A stretch of DNA of 46,360 nt from RGIG5612 sp045627365 (GTDB taxonomy: Bacteria; Bacillota; Clostridia; Lachnospirales; Lachnospiraceae), in the NCBI GenBank assembly GCA_045627365.1, contig JAZQNN010000026.1, positions 1 to 46,360 on the forward strand, in the 5' to 3' direction. Positions 7,863 to 16,825 of the stretch are shown piece by piece. The notes beneath the pieces are model-generated. The model made no database searches and was not told where the DNA came from. It saw only the letters and a program-made list of their open reading frames with translations. How positions within the stretch are numbered: position 1 is the first letter of the stretch; every line of letters starts with the position of its first letter. Made by a program: the position numbers and the translations under genes.

Positions 7863-8511
7863 AAATCAGATAAAAGCAGCGATTGAAGCAATACTTTTCA
7901 CGATGGGCGGTTCTGTTGAACTGTCAAAGATCGCGGCTGCGCTCCAGATCGATGAGGCAAAGGCCCGTGCCGTTATTGAACAGATGCAGGCCGAGTGCGA
8001 GTCGGAGCAGCGAGGCGTGCAGATCATCGAACTTGACGGCGCATTTCAGATGTGCACCAAGAAAGAAGCATATGAGTATCTGATCAAGATCGTTTCGCTT
8101 CCTAAGGATTACAGACTTACGGACATCCAGCTCGAGACTTTGTCGATCGTTGCGTATAAGCAGCCGGTCACCAAGATCGAGATCGACAAGATCCGCGGCG
8201 TTTCATCAGAACATACTGTCAACAGGCTCATCGAGGCAGGACTTATCGAGGAGAAGGGAAGACTCAATACACCGGGCCGTCCTATCCTTTTCGGAACGAC
8301 AGAGGAATTCCTGCGCAGATTCGGTCTTGCGTCAACGGATGAGCTTCCGGATATAAATGCGGAGAAGATCGAGACATTCAAGATGGAAGCAGAAGAGGAA
8401 GTAGGCTTCAGAGGCCTTACGGAGACGGCTGTTACAGAGGCCCGGATAGCTACGGATGACACATCGTATCAGGAGCCTGAACCTGATGAATTTATAGAAG
8501 TGGAAGTATGA
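7855..8511 (+). CDS. scpB: Segregation and condensation protein B
   Basis: 218 residues. ScpB forms dimers of tandem winged-helix domains that bind ScpA and act in chromosome segregation. Family features are EAILFTMGG near the start, YEYLIKIV, LSIVAYKQPVTK, IRGV and GRPILFGTTEEFLRRFGL. The C-terminal 50 residues are acidic and variable, as usual. The start overlaps the end of scpA by 8 bases, and the last four bases overlap the next gene (ATGA). Confidence 0.97.
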   Translation: MNENQIKAAIEAILFTMGGSVELSKIAAALQIDEAKARAVIEQMQAECESEQRGVQIIELDGAFQMCTKKEAYEYLIKIVSLPKDYRLTDIQLETLSIVAYKQPVTKIEIDKIRGVSSEHTVNRLIEAGLIEEKGRLNTPGRPILFGTTEEFLRRFGLASTDELPDINAEKIETFKMEAEEEVGFRGLTETAVTEARIATDDTSYQEPEPDEFIEVEV

Positions 8512-9719
8512 AAAAAGTCACAGTGATCGGCGGAGGTCCCGCCGGAATGATGGCTGCGATCGCGGCAGCTGAAAACGGAGCTGAGGTCACGCTCCTTGAG
8601 AAGAACGAGAAACTTGGGAAAAAGCTTTTCATTACCGGGAAAGGCCGCTGCAATCTGACCAATGCGTGCGACATTTCGGACTTTTTCGGGAATGTTGTCA
8701 ATAACGGAAAATTCCTTTACAGTGCGGTGTATTCTTTCACTAACGAAGACACCTGCACTTTTTTTGAGAAATCGGGGCTTCGCCTGAAAGAGGAAAGGGG
8801 CAAAAGGATATTCCCGGCCTCGGACCATTCCTCCGATGTCATCAGGACGCTGGAACGCAGACTGAGGACAGCCGGCGTGAGCGTTAAGCTCAACTGCCCG
8901 GTTACATCAATTGATGAAATAGATGCCGATGCGATCATCATCGCGACCGGCGGGCTTTCCTATCAGTCGACAGGTTCCACGGGAGACGGCTTTAAATGGG
9001 CAGAAAAATCCGGACACAGGCTTGTGCCGACAAATCCTTCACTGGTACCGCTTACGGTCCGCGAGGACTGGATAAGAAGGCTTGAAGGGCTTTCCTTGAA
9101 AAATGTTACGGCTACCGTACGCGATGCGGGCGGAAAAGAGATCAGTTCGGAGTTCGGAGAGATGCTCTTTACGGCAAGGGGAGTGTCGGGCCCTGTTATC
9201 CTGACGGCATCGAGCCTGATCAACAAATATGCGCGTAAGAAATCAGGCTTTTCCGTGGACGGATGCACTCTCAGCATAGACCTCAAGCCTGCACTCAGTT
9301 TTGAGCAGCTTGATGAGCGTGTCCTCAGGGATTTTTCCGCTCAGATCAATAGAGAATTCAAGAACAGCCTGGCGGGGCTTTTGCCGGCCAGGATGATACC
9401 GGTTGTAGTTGAGCTTTCCGGTATCGACCAGTACAAGAAAGTCAACGAAGTGACCAGGGTAGAAAGGCAGGCACTTGCCGCACTTCTTAAGTCTTTCCCG
9501 CTTACGATAAGCGGCACTGAAGGGTATTCTCAGGCCGTGATCACATCAGGCGGAGTGGATGTCCGCGACATCAGCCCGTCAACGATGGAGTCGAAGATCG
9601 TGCCGGGGCTGTATTTTGCAGGTGAAGTAATGGATGTGGACGCATTCACAGGCGGTTTTAATATCCAGATCGCGCTTTCCACCGGATATCTGGCCGGAAC
9701 GAGCGCGGCAGAAGAATAG
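8508..9719 (+). CDS. NAD(P)/FAD-dependent oxidoreductase, BaiN/HI0933 family
   Basis: 403 residues. The N terminus has the dinucleotide fold VIGGGPAGMMAA (GxGxxG, G8-G13), then LLEKNEKLGKKL and GKGRCNLTN, which mark the HI0933/BaiN family of flavoproteins. A second FAD contact, IIATGG, lies near residue 145, and the C-terminal FAGEVMDVDAFTGGFN closes the FAD site. BaiN of Clostridium scindens works on bile-acid intermediates, but most relatives in this scpB-cmk context have no proven substrate, so bile-acid activity should not be assumed. It starts inside the stop of scpB (ATGA overlap) and lies 17 bases before cmk. Confidence 0.93.
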   Translation: MKKVTVIGGGPAGMMAAIAAAENGAEVTLLEKNEKLGKKLFITGKGRCNLTNACDISDFFGNVVNNGKFLYSAVYSFTNEDTCTFFEKSGLRLKEERGKRIFPASDHSSDVIRTLERRLRTAGVSVKLNCPVTSIDEIDADAIIIATGGLSYQSTGSTGDGFKWAEKSGHRLVPTNPSLVPLTVREDWIRRLEGLSLKNVTATVRDAGGKEISSEFGEMLFTARGVSGPVILTASSLINKYARKKSGFSVDGCTLSIDLKPALSFEQLDERVLRDFSAQINREFKNSLAGLLPARMIPVVVELSGIDQYKKVNEVTRVERQALAALLKSFPLTISGTEGYSQAVITSGGVDVRDISPSTMESKIVPGLYFAGEVMDVDAFTGGFNIQIALSTGYLAGTSAAEE

Positions 9720-9736
9720 ATTCAAAGGAGACCATA

Positions 9737-10387
9737 ATGAGACAGATCGCTATCGACGGACCTGCCGGAGCAGGCAAAAGCACAATAGCCAAGGAAATTT
9801 CCCGCAAGCTGGGATTCATGTATGTTGACACGGGTGCTATGTACAGGACCATAGGCCTCGCAGTCCTTCGCGCAGGCGTAAGCTGCGACGATGAGAACGG
9901 CGTCAGCGAAGTGTGTGAGAAGGTCAATATCGACATAATTTATGCCGACGGCGTTCAGCACATGTACCTCGAGGGCGAGGACGTGAGCGGCGAGATCCGC
10001 AAGGAAGCGGTCGGAAACGCTGCTTCTGCAGTGTCAAGATTCGCGGCCGTAAGAACAAGGCTTGTAGCTCTTCAGCAGGAACTTGGCGAAAAATATGACG
10101 TAGTCATGGACGGCAGAGATATAGGAACGGTCGTTCTTCCGAATGCCGACCCGAAGATATATCTGACCGCGTCTTCGCGCTGCAGAGCCGAAAGACGTTA
10201 CAAGGAGCTTGTAGAAAAGGGCGAAAGCTGCGATATCGACGCGATCCAGGCAGATATTGAAGCAAGAGATTATCAGGACAGCCACAGGGCGATCTCTCCT
10301 CTTAAGAAGGCTGATGACGCTGTGGAGATCGACTCTTCTGACATGAGTATCGCTGAAGTTGTGGACGCTGTGGTAGCGCTCCTATAA
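9737..10387 (+). CDS. cmk: Cytidylate kinase
   Basis: 216 residues, standard length. It phosphorylates CMP and dCMP to the diphosphates in pyrimidine nucleotide recycling. The P-loop GPAGAGKST is at residues 7-15, followed by YVDTGAMYRT, the CMP-binding insert and DGRDIGTVVLP. The ATG has AAAGGAG upstream. It sits between the BaiN-like gene and ispH, an order often seen in Clostridia. Confidence 0.97.
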   Translation: MRQIAIDGPAGAGKSTIAKEISRKLGFMYVDTGAMYRTIGLAVLRAGVSCDDENGVSEVCEKVNIDIIYADGVQHMYLEGEDVSGEIRKEAVGNAASAVSRFAAVRTRLVALQQELGEKYDVVMDGRDIGTVVLPNADPKIYLTASSRCRAERRYKELVEKGESCDIDAIQADIEARDYQDSHRAISPLKKADDAVEIDSSDMSIAEVVDAVVALL

Positions 10388-10393
10388 AAGCAG

Positions 10394-11266
10394 ATGGAAG
10401 TAATTTTAGCAAAAAGCGCCGGTTACTGCTTTGGCGTGACCAAAGCGGTCAACACCGTATATGAGCAGATCGAGGCCGAAAAGGACGGCCGTAAGATCTA
10501 TACCTTCGGGCCGATCATCCACAACAAGGAAGTAGTCGGCAGCCTGCGTGAAAAAGGCGTCGACGTGATCACAGGTGAGGATGACATCGAGAAGATCAAA
10601 GGTTCCGTCCTGATCATCCGCTCACACGGCGCAGGTCGCTCTGTATATGAAAAGGCCGAAAAGGCAGGCGTCAGCGTGATCGACGCAACCTGTCCTTTTG
10701 TAAAAAAGATCCACCGGATCGCGCAGAAAACAGCCGAAGAGGGGGGCTTCCTCATAATTATCGGAGACCGTTCGCACCCGGAAGTGCAGGGGATATTAGG
10801 CTGGGCAGGAAGTAACTGCGCGGTGATCGACAACGAAGAAGATGCGGAAAAAATAAATTTGCCCGAATATGGGCTGGTCACAGTGGTTTCACAAACCACC
10901 TTTAATTTAGAAAAATTTGAAAAAATTGTTGCTATATTAAATAAAAAAAGGTATGATGTTTCCGTCATATGTACGATTTGCAGTGCAACCGAAGCCCGAC
11001 AGACAGAGGCTGCGGCTATTGCTGAGTCTGTAGACTGCATGATTGTTATCGGAGATATGGAGAGCTCCAATACACAAAAGCTGTTTGAGATCTGTAAATC
11101 GCGCTGTGCGGATACTTACTTAATACAGACAGCGGGGGATTTACCCACCGCAGATCTACAATCTTGTATGCGCGTAGGTATTACAGCCGGAGCATCAGCT
11201 CCGAACTATATTATTCAGGAGGTTCTGCATAAATGTCAGACGAGATCATTTTTAATGACCAGATGA
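10394..11266 (+). CDS. ispH: 4-hydroxy-3-methylbut-2-enyl diphosphate reductase
   Basis: 290 residues. IspH makes IPP and DMAPP from HMBPP in the last step of the MEP isoprenoid pathway. The three iron-sulfur ligands are C12 (AGYCFGV), C100 (DATCPFV) and C196 (TICSATEARQ). Conserved SHGAG and TAGASAP segments are also present. In many Clostridia this enzyme is fused to ribosomal protein S1; here it is a separate chain whose last 34 bases overlap the S1 gene in another frame. The ATG lacks a strong ribosome-binding site, and cmk ends six bases upstream, so it likely depends on coupling. Confidence 0.96.
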   Translation: MEVILAKSAGYCFGVTKAVNTVYEQIEAEKDGRKIYTFGPIIHNKEVVGSLREKGVDVITGEDDIEKIKGSVLIIRSHGAGRSVYEKAEKAGVSVIDATCPFVKKIHRIAQKTAEEGGFLIIIGDRSHPEVQGILGWAGSNCAVIDNEEDAEKINLPEYGLVTVVSQTTFNLEKFEKIVAILNKKRYDVSVICTICSATEARQTEAAAIAESVDCMIVIGDMESSNTQKLFEICKSRCADTYLIQTAGDLPTADLQSCMRVGITAGASAPNYIIQEVLHKCQTRSFLMTR

Positions 11267-12423
11267 TTGATGAATCAATCAAAACAATACATACGGGGGA
11301 GATTGTAGAGGGCACTGTGCTGTACGTTAAGCCTGATTGCATCGCGCTTAACATCCATTACAAGTACGACGGTATCATTACCAAGAACGAGTATTCCAAC
11401 GACGCAAGCGTAGACCTTGAAGCTGCAGTTAAGCCTGGTGATGTATTAGAAGCTAAGGTCCTTCGCATCCAGGATAACGAGGTTCAGTTATCATACAAGA
11501 GAATCAGCGAAGAAAGAGCCAACAAGAGAGTTGAAGAAGCTTTCGAGAACAAGGAAGTTATCACAGCTAAGGTTGAGAAGGTTACTACCGGCGGACTTAT
11601 CTGCGAGTTCGAAGGTGCTAAGATCTTCGTTCCTGCAAGCCTTGTTTCAGATTACTTTGAGAAAGACCTCTCCAAGTATCTTGATCAGGAGATCGAGATC
11701 CTCGTTACCGAGTACAACCCACACAAGAGAAGGGTCATCGGCAACAGAAAGAAACTCGTTCAGGAAGCTAAGGCTGAAAGAGCTAAAGTTCTTCTTGAGA
11801 CTCTCCAGGTCAACGACATCGTTGAAGGCGAAGTTAAGTCAGTTACCAACTTTGGTGCTTTCATCGATCTGGGCGGAATTGACGGACTTCTTCACATCTC
11901 TGAGATGTCATGGGGCAGAGTTGATTCTCCTAAGACTATCGTTAACGTAGGCGATAAGATCAGAGTATTCATCAAGAGCATGGATAACGGCAAGATCGCC
12001 CTTTCTGCTAAGTTCCCTGATGAGAACCCATGGGCAATCGCTAAGGCTAAATACCTTCCTGGCACTATCGTAACAGGTAAGGTCGCAAGAATGGCTGACT
12101 TCGGTGCTTTCATCGAGCTCGAGCCGGGTATCGACGCACTTCTTCATGTTTCCCAGATCTCCAAGAAGCATGTTAAGAAGCCTCAGGACGTTCTTAAGAC
12201 CGGTCAGATGATCGACGTTAAGATCGTTGAGTTCAAGGAAGAAGAGAAGAAGATCTCTCTCAGCAGAAGGGATTTCGAAGACGACCTTGTTCCTGATGAG
12301 GCTCCTGTAGAGGAAGCAGCTGAGGAAGCAGTAGCTGAAGTTGCTGAGGCAGCTGGGGAAGTAGTAGCTGAAGTTGCTGAGGCAGTTGAGGAAGTAGCTG
12401 AAGCAGTAGAAGCTGCAGAATAA
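11233..12423 (+). CDS. rpsA: S1 RNA-binding domain protein (30S ribosomal protein S1 homologue)
   Basis: 396 residues with four S1 domains at about 15-85, 95-175, 190-262 and 275-350. The last two are the most canonical (VTNFGAFIDLGGIDGLLHIS and MADFGAFIELEPGIDALLHVS-like). S1 proteins of this short Firmicutes type bind mRNA at the ribosome, though their need in translation is less clear than in Escherichia coli. The start ATG has a perfect AGGAGG (11217-11222) inside the ispH coding region and overlaps ispH by 34 bases. The C-terminal 40 residues are an Ala/Glu/Val repeat encoded by tandem DNA repeats. Codon use points to high expression. Confidence 0.92.
   Translation: MSDEIIFNDQMIDESIKTIHTGEIVEGTVLYVKPDCIALNIHYKYDGIITKNEYSNDASVDLEAAVKPGDVLEAKVLRIQDNEVQLSYKRISEERANKRVEEAFENKEVITAKVEKVTTGGLICEFEGAKIFVPASLVSDYFEKDLSKYLDQEIEILVTEYNPHKRRVIGNRKKLVQEAKAERAKVLLETLQVNDIVEGEVKSVTNFGAFIDLGGIDGLLHISEMSWGRVDSPKTIVNVGDKIRVFIKSMDNGKIALSAKFPDENPWAIAKAKYLPGTIVTGKVARMADFGAFIELEPGIDALLHVSQISKKHVKKPQDVLKTGQMIDVKIVEFKEEEKKISLSRRDFEDDLVPDEAPVEEAAEEAVAEVAEAAGEVVAEVAEAVEEVAEAVEAAE
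12331..12396 (+). repeat. 33-base tandem repeat in the S1 protein tail
   Basis: The sequence GTAGCTGAAGTTGCTGAGG plus CAG occurs at 12331 and again at 12364, a 33-base period that encodes an 11-residue unit such as VAEVAEAAGEV. Further degenerate copies flank it from 12304 to 12423. The unit keeps the reading frame, so copy-number change would alter only tail length. Confidence 0.75.
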
Positions 12424-12429
12424 TTTTTA

Positions 12430-12984
12430 ATGAGAGTAATTGCCGGAACAGCCGGGAGGCTTCTTTTGAAGACGCCTCCCGGTCTGGATACAAGACCGAC
12501 CATAGACAAGATTAAGGAGACACTTTTCAACATCCTTAATCCTTATATTCCCGGATCAGATTTTCTGGATCTTTTCTGTGGCAGCGGCGGTATAGGCATT
12601 GAAGCATTAAGCAGAGGCGCCCGAATGAGCGCCTTCGTTGATAATAGCCCCATTGCAATAGCCTGTCTTCAGGACAACCTTGAGCATACACATCTGAAAG
12701 ATGGGGCGGTGGTGCTTCAGCGCAGCGCCCTTGCAGCGATCCAGGAACTTGCCATACGCAAGATGCAATTTGATTTCGTATATATCGATCCGCCGTATTT
12801 TGCCGGATACGAGGAGGAGATATTGAAAGCCCTTGCAGAGTCGGGAATAATCAACGAAGACAGCCTTGTGATACTGGAGGCTGACAGAAAGAATGACCTG
12901 GAATTTCTGGCGGATTCGGCGTTTGTCATCACCAGAGAGAAGATCTATAAGACTAACAGGCATTATTTCTTAAAACTGAAATAG
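12430..12984 (+). CDS. rsmD: 16S rRNA (guanine(966)-N2)-methyltransferase
   Basis: 184 residues, normal length. RsmD methylates G966 of 16S rRNA with S-adenosylmethionine. The N-terminal MRVIAGTAGR and TRPTIDKIKETLFNIL are typical, the SAM site is FLDLFCGSGGIGIEAL (45-60), and the catalytic DPPY is at 120-123. It lies six bases after the S1 gene with no clear ribosome-binding site, and 16 bases before coaD. The rsmD-coaD pair is conserved across Firmicutes. Confidence 0.95.
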   Translation: MRVIAGTAGRLLLKTPPGLDTRPTIDKIKETLFNILNPYIPGSDFLDLFCGSGGIGIEALSRGARMSAFVDNSPIAIACLQDNLEHTHLKDGAVVLQRSALAAIQELAIRKMQFDFVYIDPPYFAGYEEEILKALAESGIINEDSLVILEADRKNDLEFLADSAFVITREKIYKTNRHYFLKLK

Positions 12985-13000
12985 TCGCTAAGGTGGAATT

Positions 13001-13489
13001 ATGATTAAAGCAATTTATCCGGGAACATTTGACCCGGTGACATACGGACATATCGACATAATCGAGCGTGCAAGCAGGCTTGTCGACGAGCTTGTCGTAG
13101 GTGTTCTTATCAACAACAAGAAATCTCCGATGTTCACAACTGAAGAGCGCGTTGAGATGATCAAGCATGTTACAGCCGATCTGCCGAATGTCAAAGTTGT
13201 ATCTTTCGATGGACTTCTTGTGGATTTTGCAAAACAGGAAGGTGCCAGAAGTATCGTCAGAGGCCTTCGCAGCGTAACAGATTTCGATTACGAACTCCAG
13301 AACGTACAGACCAACAGGATTCTTAATGCGGATGTTGATACGATTTTCCTTACAGCATCGCTGGAATACAGCTATCTCAGCTCAAGTGTTGTAAGAGAGG
13401 TTGCCGCTTTCGGCGGAGATCTTACCGCTTTCGTTCCTGAGTACATAAAAGCGAAACTGATCGACAGAATAAAAGAAATGAACAAATAG
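13001..13489 (+). CDS. coaD: Phosphopantetheine adenylyltransferase
   Basis: 162 residues. It transfers AMP to 4'-phosphopantetheine, the penultimate step of coenzyme A synthesis. The nucleotidyltransferase motif GTFDPVTYGH is at residues 8-17 with the key H17, and the C-terminal SSSVVREVAAFGG is the second nucleotide-binding signature. The ATG has AAGGTGG upstream. It follows rsmD and precedes a coiled-coil protein. Confidence 0.97.
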   Translation: MIKAIYPGTFDPVTYGHIDIIERASRLVDELVVGVLINNKKSPMFTTEERVEMIKHVTADLPNVKVVSFDGLLVDFAKQEGARSIVRGLRSVTDFDYELQNVQTNRILNADVDTIFLTASLEYSYLSSSVVREVAAFGGDLTAFVPEYIKAKLIDRIKEMNK

Positions 13490-13504
13490 TTAAGAGGTGG
13501 GCAG

Positions 13505-14257
13505 ATGAGCAAAATTGAACAGATCATCAATGAAATTGAGGAATATGTTGACAGTGCCAAGTTCCAGACACTGTCAAGTACCAAGATCGTTGTCAACAAG
13601 GAAGAACTTCTTGAGCTTGTTGACGATTTAAGAAGGAATGTTCCTGATGAAATCAAGAAGTATCAGAGAATTATTGCTAACCGTGACGCCATCTTGAAGG
13701 ACGCCCAGGATAAAGCAGAAGAAATGATCAAAAAGGCCAACGAGATGACCGCGTCACTCGTTTCCGAGCATGAGATCATGCAGCAGGCTTACAAGGAGGC
13801 CAACAAGCTTATTGCTGAGGCAAATACACAGGCAGGCGGCATCATCGACAGAGCAACAGAAGAGGCCAATGAGATCAAGGTAGCAGCCATCAGGTATACC
13901 GACGATTCTCTTGCAGGCATTCAGGATATCCTCAATACCGCGATCGAGAATACCACATTAAGATACGACGAGCTTACTAAGACACTCGAGTCAAGCCTTG
14001 AGATCACGACCAACAACAGGAAGGCACTTCAGAATACGGAGAATGCCCCGCAGGATGTTTATCCGACATACGACGCTCCTGAAGAGGACGTACCGGTTTA
14101 CGGCTCCAACAGGAAATACGATGATATGTCTCTTGAGGAGGCTTACGCAAGAGGTGAGATAGACGCCGAAGATGAGGAAGACGACGCATACGGAGAGGGA
14201 CGTTACACATTTGATGAGATAACGGACTTCAGCCTGAATGTAGACGATTTCAAATAA
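13505..14257 (+). CDS. Coiled-coil protein of the coaD-linked 'ATPase' family
   Basis: 250 residues, not recognised as a characterised protein. Residues about 60-170 are a long amphipathic coiled coil rich in Ala, Glu and Lys (EEMIKKANEM, AYKEANKLIAEANTQAG), resembling the DivIVA/F-type ATP synthase b-subunit style. The last 60 residues are acidic and low in complexity, with DAEDEEDDAYGEG. Similar proteins next to coaD in Clostridia are often labelled ATPase or ATP synthase subunit, but no P-loop is visible, so that label looks unsupported. It has GAGGTGG as ribosome-binding site and ends in the terminator at 14265. Confidence 0.85.
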   Translation: MSKIEQIINEIEEYVDSAKFQTLSSTKIVVNKEELLELVDDLRRNVPDEIKKYQRIIANRDAILKDAQDKAEEMIKKANEMTASLVSEHEIMQQAYKEANKLIAEANTQAGGIIDRATEEANEIKVAAIRYTDDSLAGIQDILNTAIENTTLRYDELTKTLESSLEITTNNRKALQNTENAPQDVYPTYDAPEEDVPVYGSNRKYDDMSLEEAYARGEIDAEDEEDDAYGEGRYTFDEITDFSLNVDDFK

Positions 14258-14264
14258 AACTTAA

Positions 14265-14287
14265 TCACCGGGCTAAAGGCCCGGTGA
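14265..14287 (+). terminator. Terminator after the coiled-coil gene
   Basis: A 9-bp stem TCACCGGGC/GCCCGGTGA with a TAAAG-type loop, followed by ACTTTTAT. It separates the rsmD-coaD unit from pepD. Confidence 0.75.
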
Positions 14288-14321
14288 ACTTTTATCATGC
14301 TGCGGATGTCAAGGAGATAAT

Positions 14322-15755
14322 ATGGATAAAAAAGCACAGGTACTGGTAGAATTTGAAGAACTCAGTAAGATCCCGAGGTATTCTTACTATAACGATAAAA
14401 TAATCGCATATTGCATGGATTGGGCCGAGAAGAACGGATTTGAACATTTCCTCGATCTTTCAAGCGGAAACGGCAACGTGATCATAAGAAAGCCTGCCGC
14501 ACCGGGCAAAGAAGACCACCCGGCGATCGCGCTTCAGGGCCATCTTGACATGGTTCCGGTCACCGCACCGGGTTTCAGCCATGACTGGGATAATGACCCG
14601 CTGGACCTTTATGTTGACGGAGATTTCCTTAAGGCAAGAGGAACGACACTTGGCGCTGATAACGGTGTTGCAGCCGCTATAGGATTTGCACTCCTTAAGG
14701 AAGAGAATCTTTCCAATCCGCCTCTTGAGCTGATGCTCACAACGGATGAGGAGACCGGCATGGAAAGCGTTAAAGATGCGAATCTGTCGTATCTTAAAGC
14801 AAAATATATCCTTAATATCGACGGCGGTCCTGAAGGAGTATTTACCGTTGGATGCGCAGGCGGCGCGACCGTAATGGCCAACATCGACAACAACCGCGAG
14901 CCATATGCGGGCAGAGCTTATGACATCGTTATCGAGGGGCTCAAGGGCGGACATTCCGGGATCGAGATCAACCGGGAAAGAGGCAACGCGCTTAAACTTA
15001 TGGGTATTGTCCTTTACAGGATCGGAAAAGAGATGGACTACCGCATCTCAATCATTGAATCGCCGGGCAAGGATAACGCCATTCAGAACAAGGCAGTCGC
15101 AACGATAATCACAGGAGCAGATAAGGAAAAACTGCAGCGCATCGTAGACGAGGCGGATGCGGAATTCAAGAAAGAATACAGACTCACAGATCCGGGCGTT
15201 AAGGTATATCTTAAGGGATCCGAGGCTCAGGACGCGCTTTGCCGGGAAGAGTCGAAGGCGATGGAATTCCTGCTTCACCAGCTTCCTTACGGGCTTGCTC
15301 ACCGCGAGCAGAATGACCTTATCAGCTCTGAAACATCGTCCAATATCGGCCTTGTGATCAATGATCCGGACCGCATTAGGATCGTCGTATCCAACAGAAG
15401 TTCGATCCCTGAACGCAAGGCGGAAGTTATCGAAAGGATAGAGGAGCTTTGCAGCATAGTCGGCGCAAAGATGGATGATGACGGCAAGGCATATCCGGCG
15501 TGGTTCCCGAATTATGATTCACTGCTTAACGGGATCGTTGCCGATGTATATGAGAAAATGACCGGCAAAAAGGCCGAATTCGGAACAACACACGGCGGAC
15601 TTGAGTGCGGCTACATTCTGAACTACTCAAATGCGGACGCCATTATTTCGATGGGACCGACTTCATTCGGCGAGCACTCACCGGAGGAGAAGCTTTCGAT
15701 AAGTTCATTCATTCGCACCTATGATCTGGTAAAGGCGATAGTTGAAACCATATGA
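14322..15755 (+). CDS. pepD: Aminoacyl-histidine dipeptidase (PepD, M20C)
   Basis: 477 residues. This zinc dipeptidase of the M20C family cleaves Xaa-His and other dipeptides in the cytosol. The metal ligands and catalytic residues appear in order: LQGHLDMV (H74, D76), GADNGV (D113), TTDEETGM (E143 general base, E144), GGHSGIEINRERGNA, and a C-terminal GTTHGGLECG. The ATG has AAGGAG upstream. It starts after the terminator at 14265, and its stop overlaps the next start (ATGAG). Confidence 0.95.
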   Translation: MDKKAQVLVEFEELSKIPRYSYYNDKIIAYCMDWAEKNGFEHFLDLSSGNGNVIIRKPAAPGKEDHPAIALQGHLDMVPVTAPGFSHDWDNDPLDLYVDGDFLKARGTTLGADNGVAAAIGFALLKEENLSNPPLELMLTTDEETGMESVKDANLSYLKAKYILNIDGGPEGVFTVGCAGGATVMANIDNNREPYAGRAYDIVIEGLKGGHSGIEINRERGNALKLMGIVLYRIGKEMDYRISIIESPGKDNAIQNKAVATIITGADKEKLQRIVDEADAEFKKEYRLTDPGVKVYLKGSEAQDALCREESKAMEFLLHQLPYGLAHREQNDLISSETSSNIGLVINDPDRIRIVVSNRSSIPERKAEVIERIEELCSIVGAKMDDDGKAYPAWFPNYDSLLNGIVADVYEKMTGKKAEFGTTHGGLECGYILNYSNADAIISMGPTSFGEHSPEEKLSISSFIRTYDLVKAIVETI

Positions 15756-16549
15756 GAATGATGAACATTGCCAGTGGAAGCACGGGCAACGCAACCTATA
15801 TAGGCACGGAAAATACGCACATTCTGATCGACTGCGGAATAAGCAAGAAACGCCTGAATGACGCTTTGGCAGCTCTCGGACTTACCCTAAAGGACATGGA
15901 CGCAGTGCTAATAAGTCATGAGCATATCGACCATACAGCCACCCTCGGAGTTGTGGAGCGTGCCGCGGGGCTGCCGGTATATGCGACGGCAGGGACGATC
16001 AGGGCGATCAAGAATATGGCAGGCCTTGGACATTACGACACGGGCCTGATGAATGTCATAAAGGCTGACGAGGCATTCACTATCGGCGACATCAGGATAA
16101 GACCTTTTACGACCTGGCACGATGCCGCTGAGCCGGTATGCTATCGCTTTGAGAGTGGCCACAGGAGTGCGGCGATCGTTACGGACCTCGGAGATTACGG
16201 CGACTATCTGACATCGGCGCTGCAGGGTCTTGATATGCTGATGCTCGAGGCCAATCATGACATAAGGATGCTTGAGACAGGACCGTATCCGTATCCTCTT
16301 CAGATGCGCATCAAGAGCCAATACGGCCATCTGTCCAACGAGGCGTCGGGAAGATTCTTAGACAGGCTCCTGCACGACAATATCGGCCATATAATGCTCG
16401 CACACATCAGCCGTGAGAACAATACCAGGGAACTGGCGCAAATGGCCGTAGAAGCCGAAATAGCGATATCTGAGAGCATTTACGGGCCGAAAGATTTTGA
16501 TATAAAGACAGCAAGGTATGACATGCCTACTGATATAATGGAGGTTTAA
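15752..16549 (+). CDS. MBL-fold metallohydrolase, WalJ/YycJ family
   Basis: 265 residues. The metallo-beta-lactamase signature H56-x-H58-x-D60-H61 (SHEHIDH) is intact, followed by TWHD and a later LAHISREN with another His. The N-terminal IASGSTGNATYI is typical of YycJ/WalJ. Relatives are 5'-to-3' exonuclease-like proteins linked with mismatch repair and cell-wall signalling in Firmicutes. It starts four bases before the end of pepD, and the ACT gene follows after one base. Confidence 0.9.
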   Translation: MRMMNIASGSTGNATYIGTENTHILIDCGISKKRLNDALAALGLTLKDMDAVLISHEHIDHTATLGVVERAAGLPVYATAGTIRAIKNMAGLGHYDTGLMNVIKADEAFTIGDIRIRPFTTWHDAAEPVCYRFESGHRSAAIVTDLGDYGDYLTSALQGLDMLMLEANHDIRMLETGPYPYPLQMRIKSQYGHLSNEASGRFLDRLLHDNIGHIMLAHISRENNTRELAQMAVEAEIAISESIYGPKDFDIKTARYDMPTDIMEV

Positions 16550-16550
16550 C

Positions 16551-16823
16551 ATGGACAAGACGATCATAACTGTTGTAGGCAAGGACAGAGTCGGAATAAT
16601 CGCCGGTATCTGCAATTATCTCGCAGACAACAATGTAAATATTCTGGATATATCCCAGACCATCACAGGCGGATTTTTCAACATGATGATGATCGTTGAT
16701 ACGTCGGCATCGACTAAGAAATTCGGAGAAATGGTCGACGAGATCAGTGAGGTAGGACAGAAGATGGGCATGCAGATCAAAATGCAGCAGGAAGATATAT
16801 TTGACGCGATGCACAGGATTTAA
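16551..16823 (+). CDS. ACT domain protein (UPF0237)
   Basis: 90 residues, one ACT domain: TVVGKDRVGIIAGICNYLADNNVNILDIS is the ligand-sensing half. It is most like the UPF0237 family found beside UPF0210 genes, and distantly like GcvR. ACT domains bind amino acids; the ligand here is unknown. AGGAGG-like GGAGG lies before the ATG, and the next gene starts two bases after the stop. Confidence 0.93.
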   Translation: MDKTIITVVGKDRVGIIAGICNYLADNNVNILDISQTITGGFFNMMMIVDTSASTKKFGEMVDEISEVGQKMGMQIKMQQEDIFDAMHRI

Positions 16824-16825
16824 TC

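Noticed and set aside
12304..12423. CRISPR-like repeats
   Set aside because: The repeats are in-frame coding units of an Ala/Glu/Val tail, with no spacers of constant length. No other CRISPR-like array was seen.
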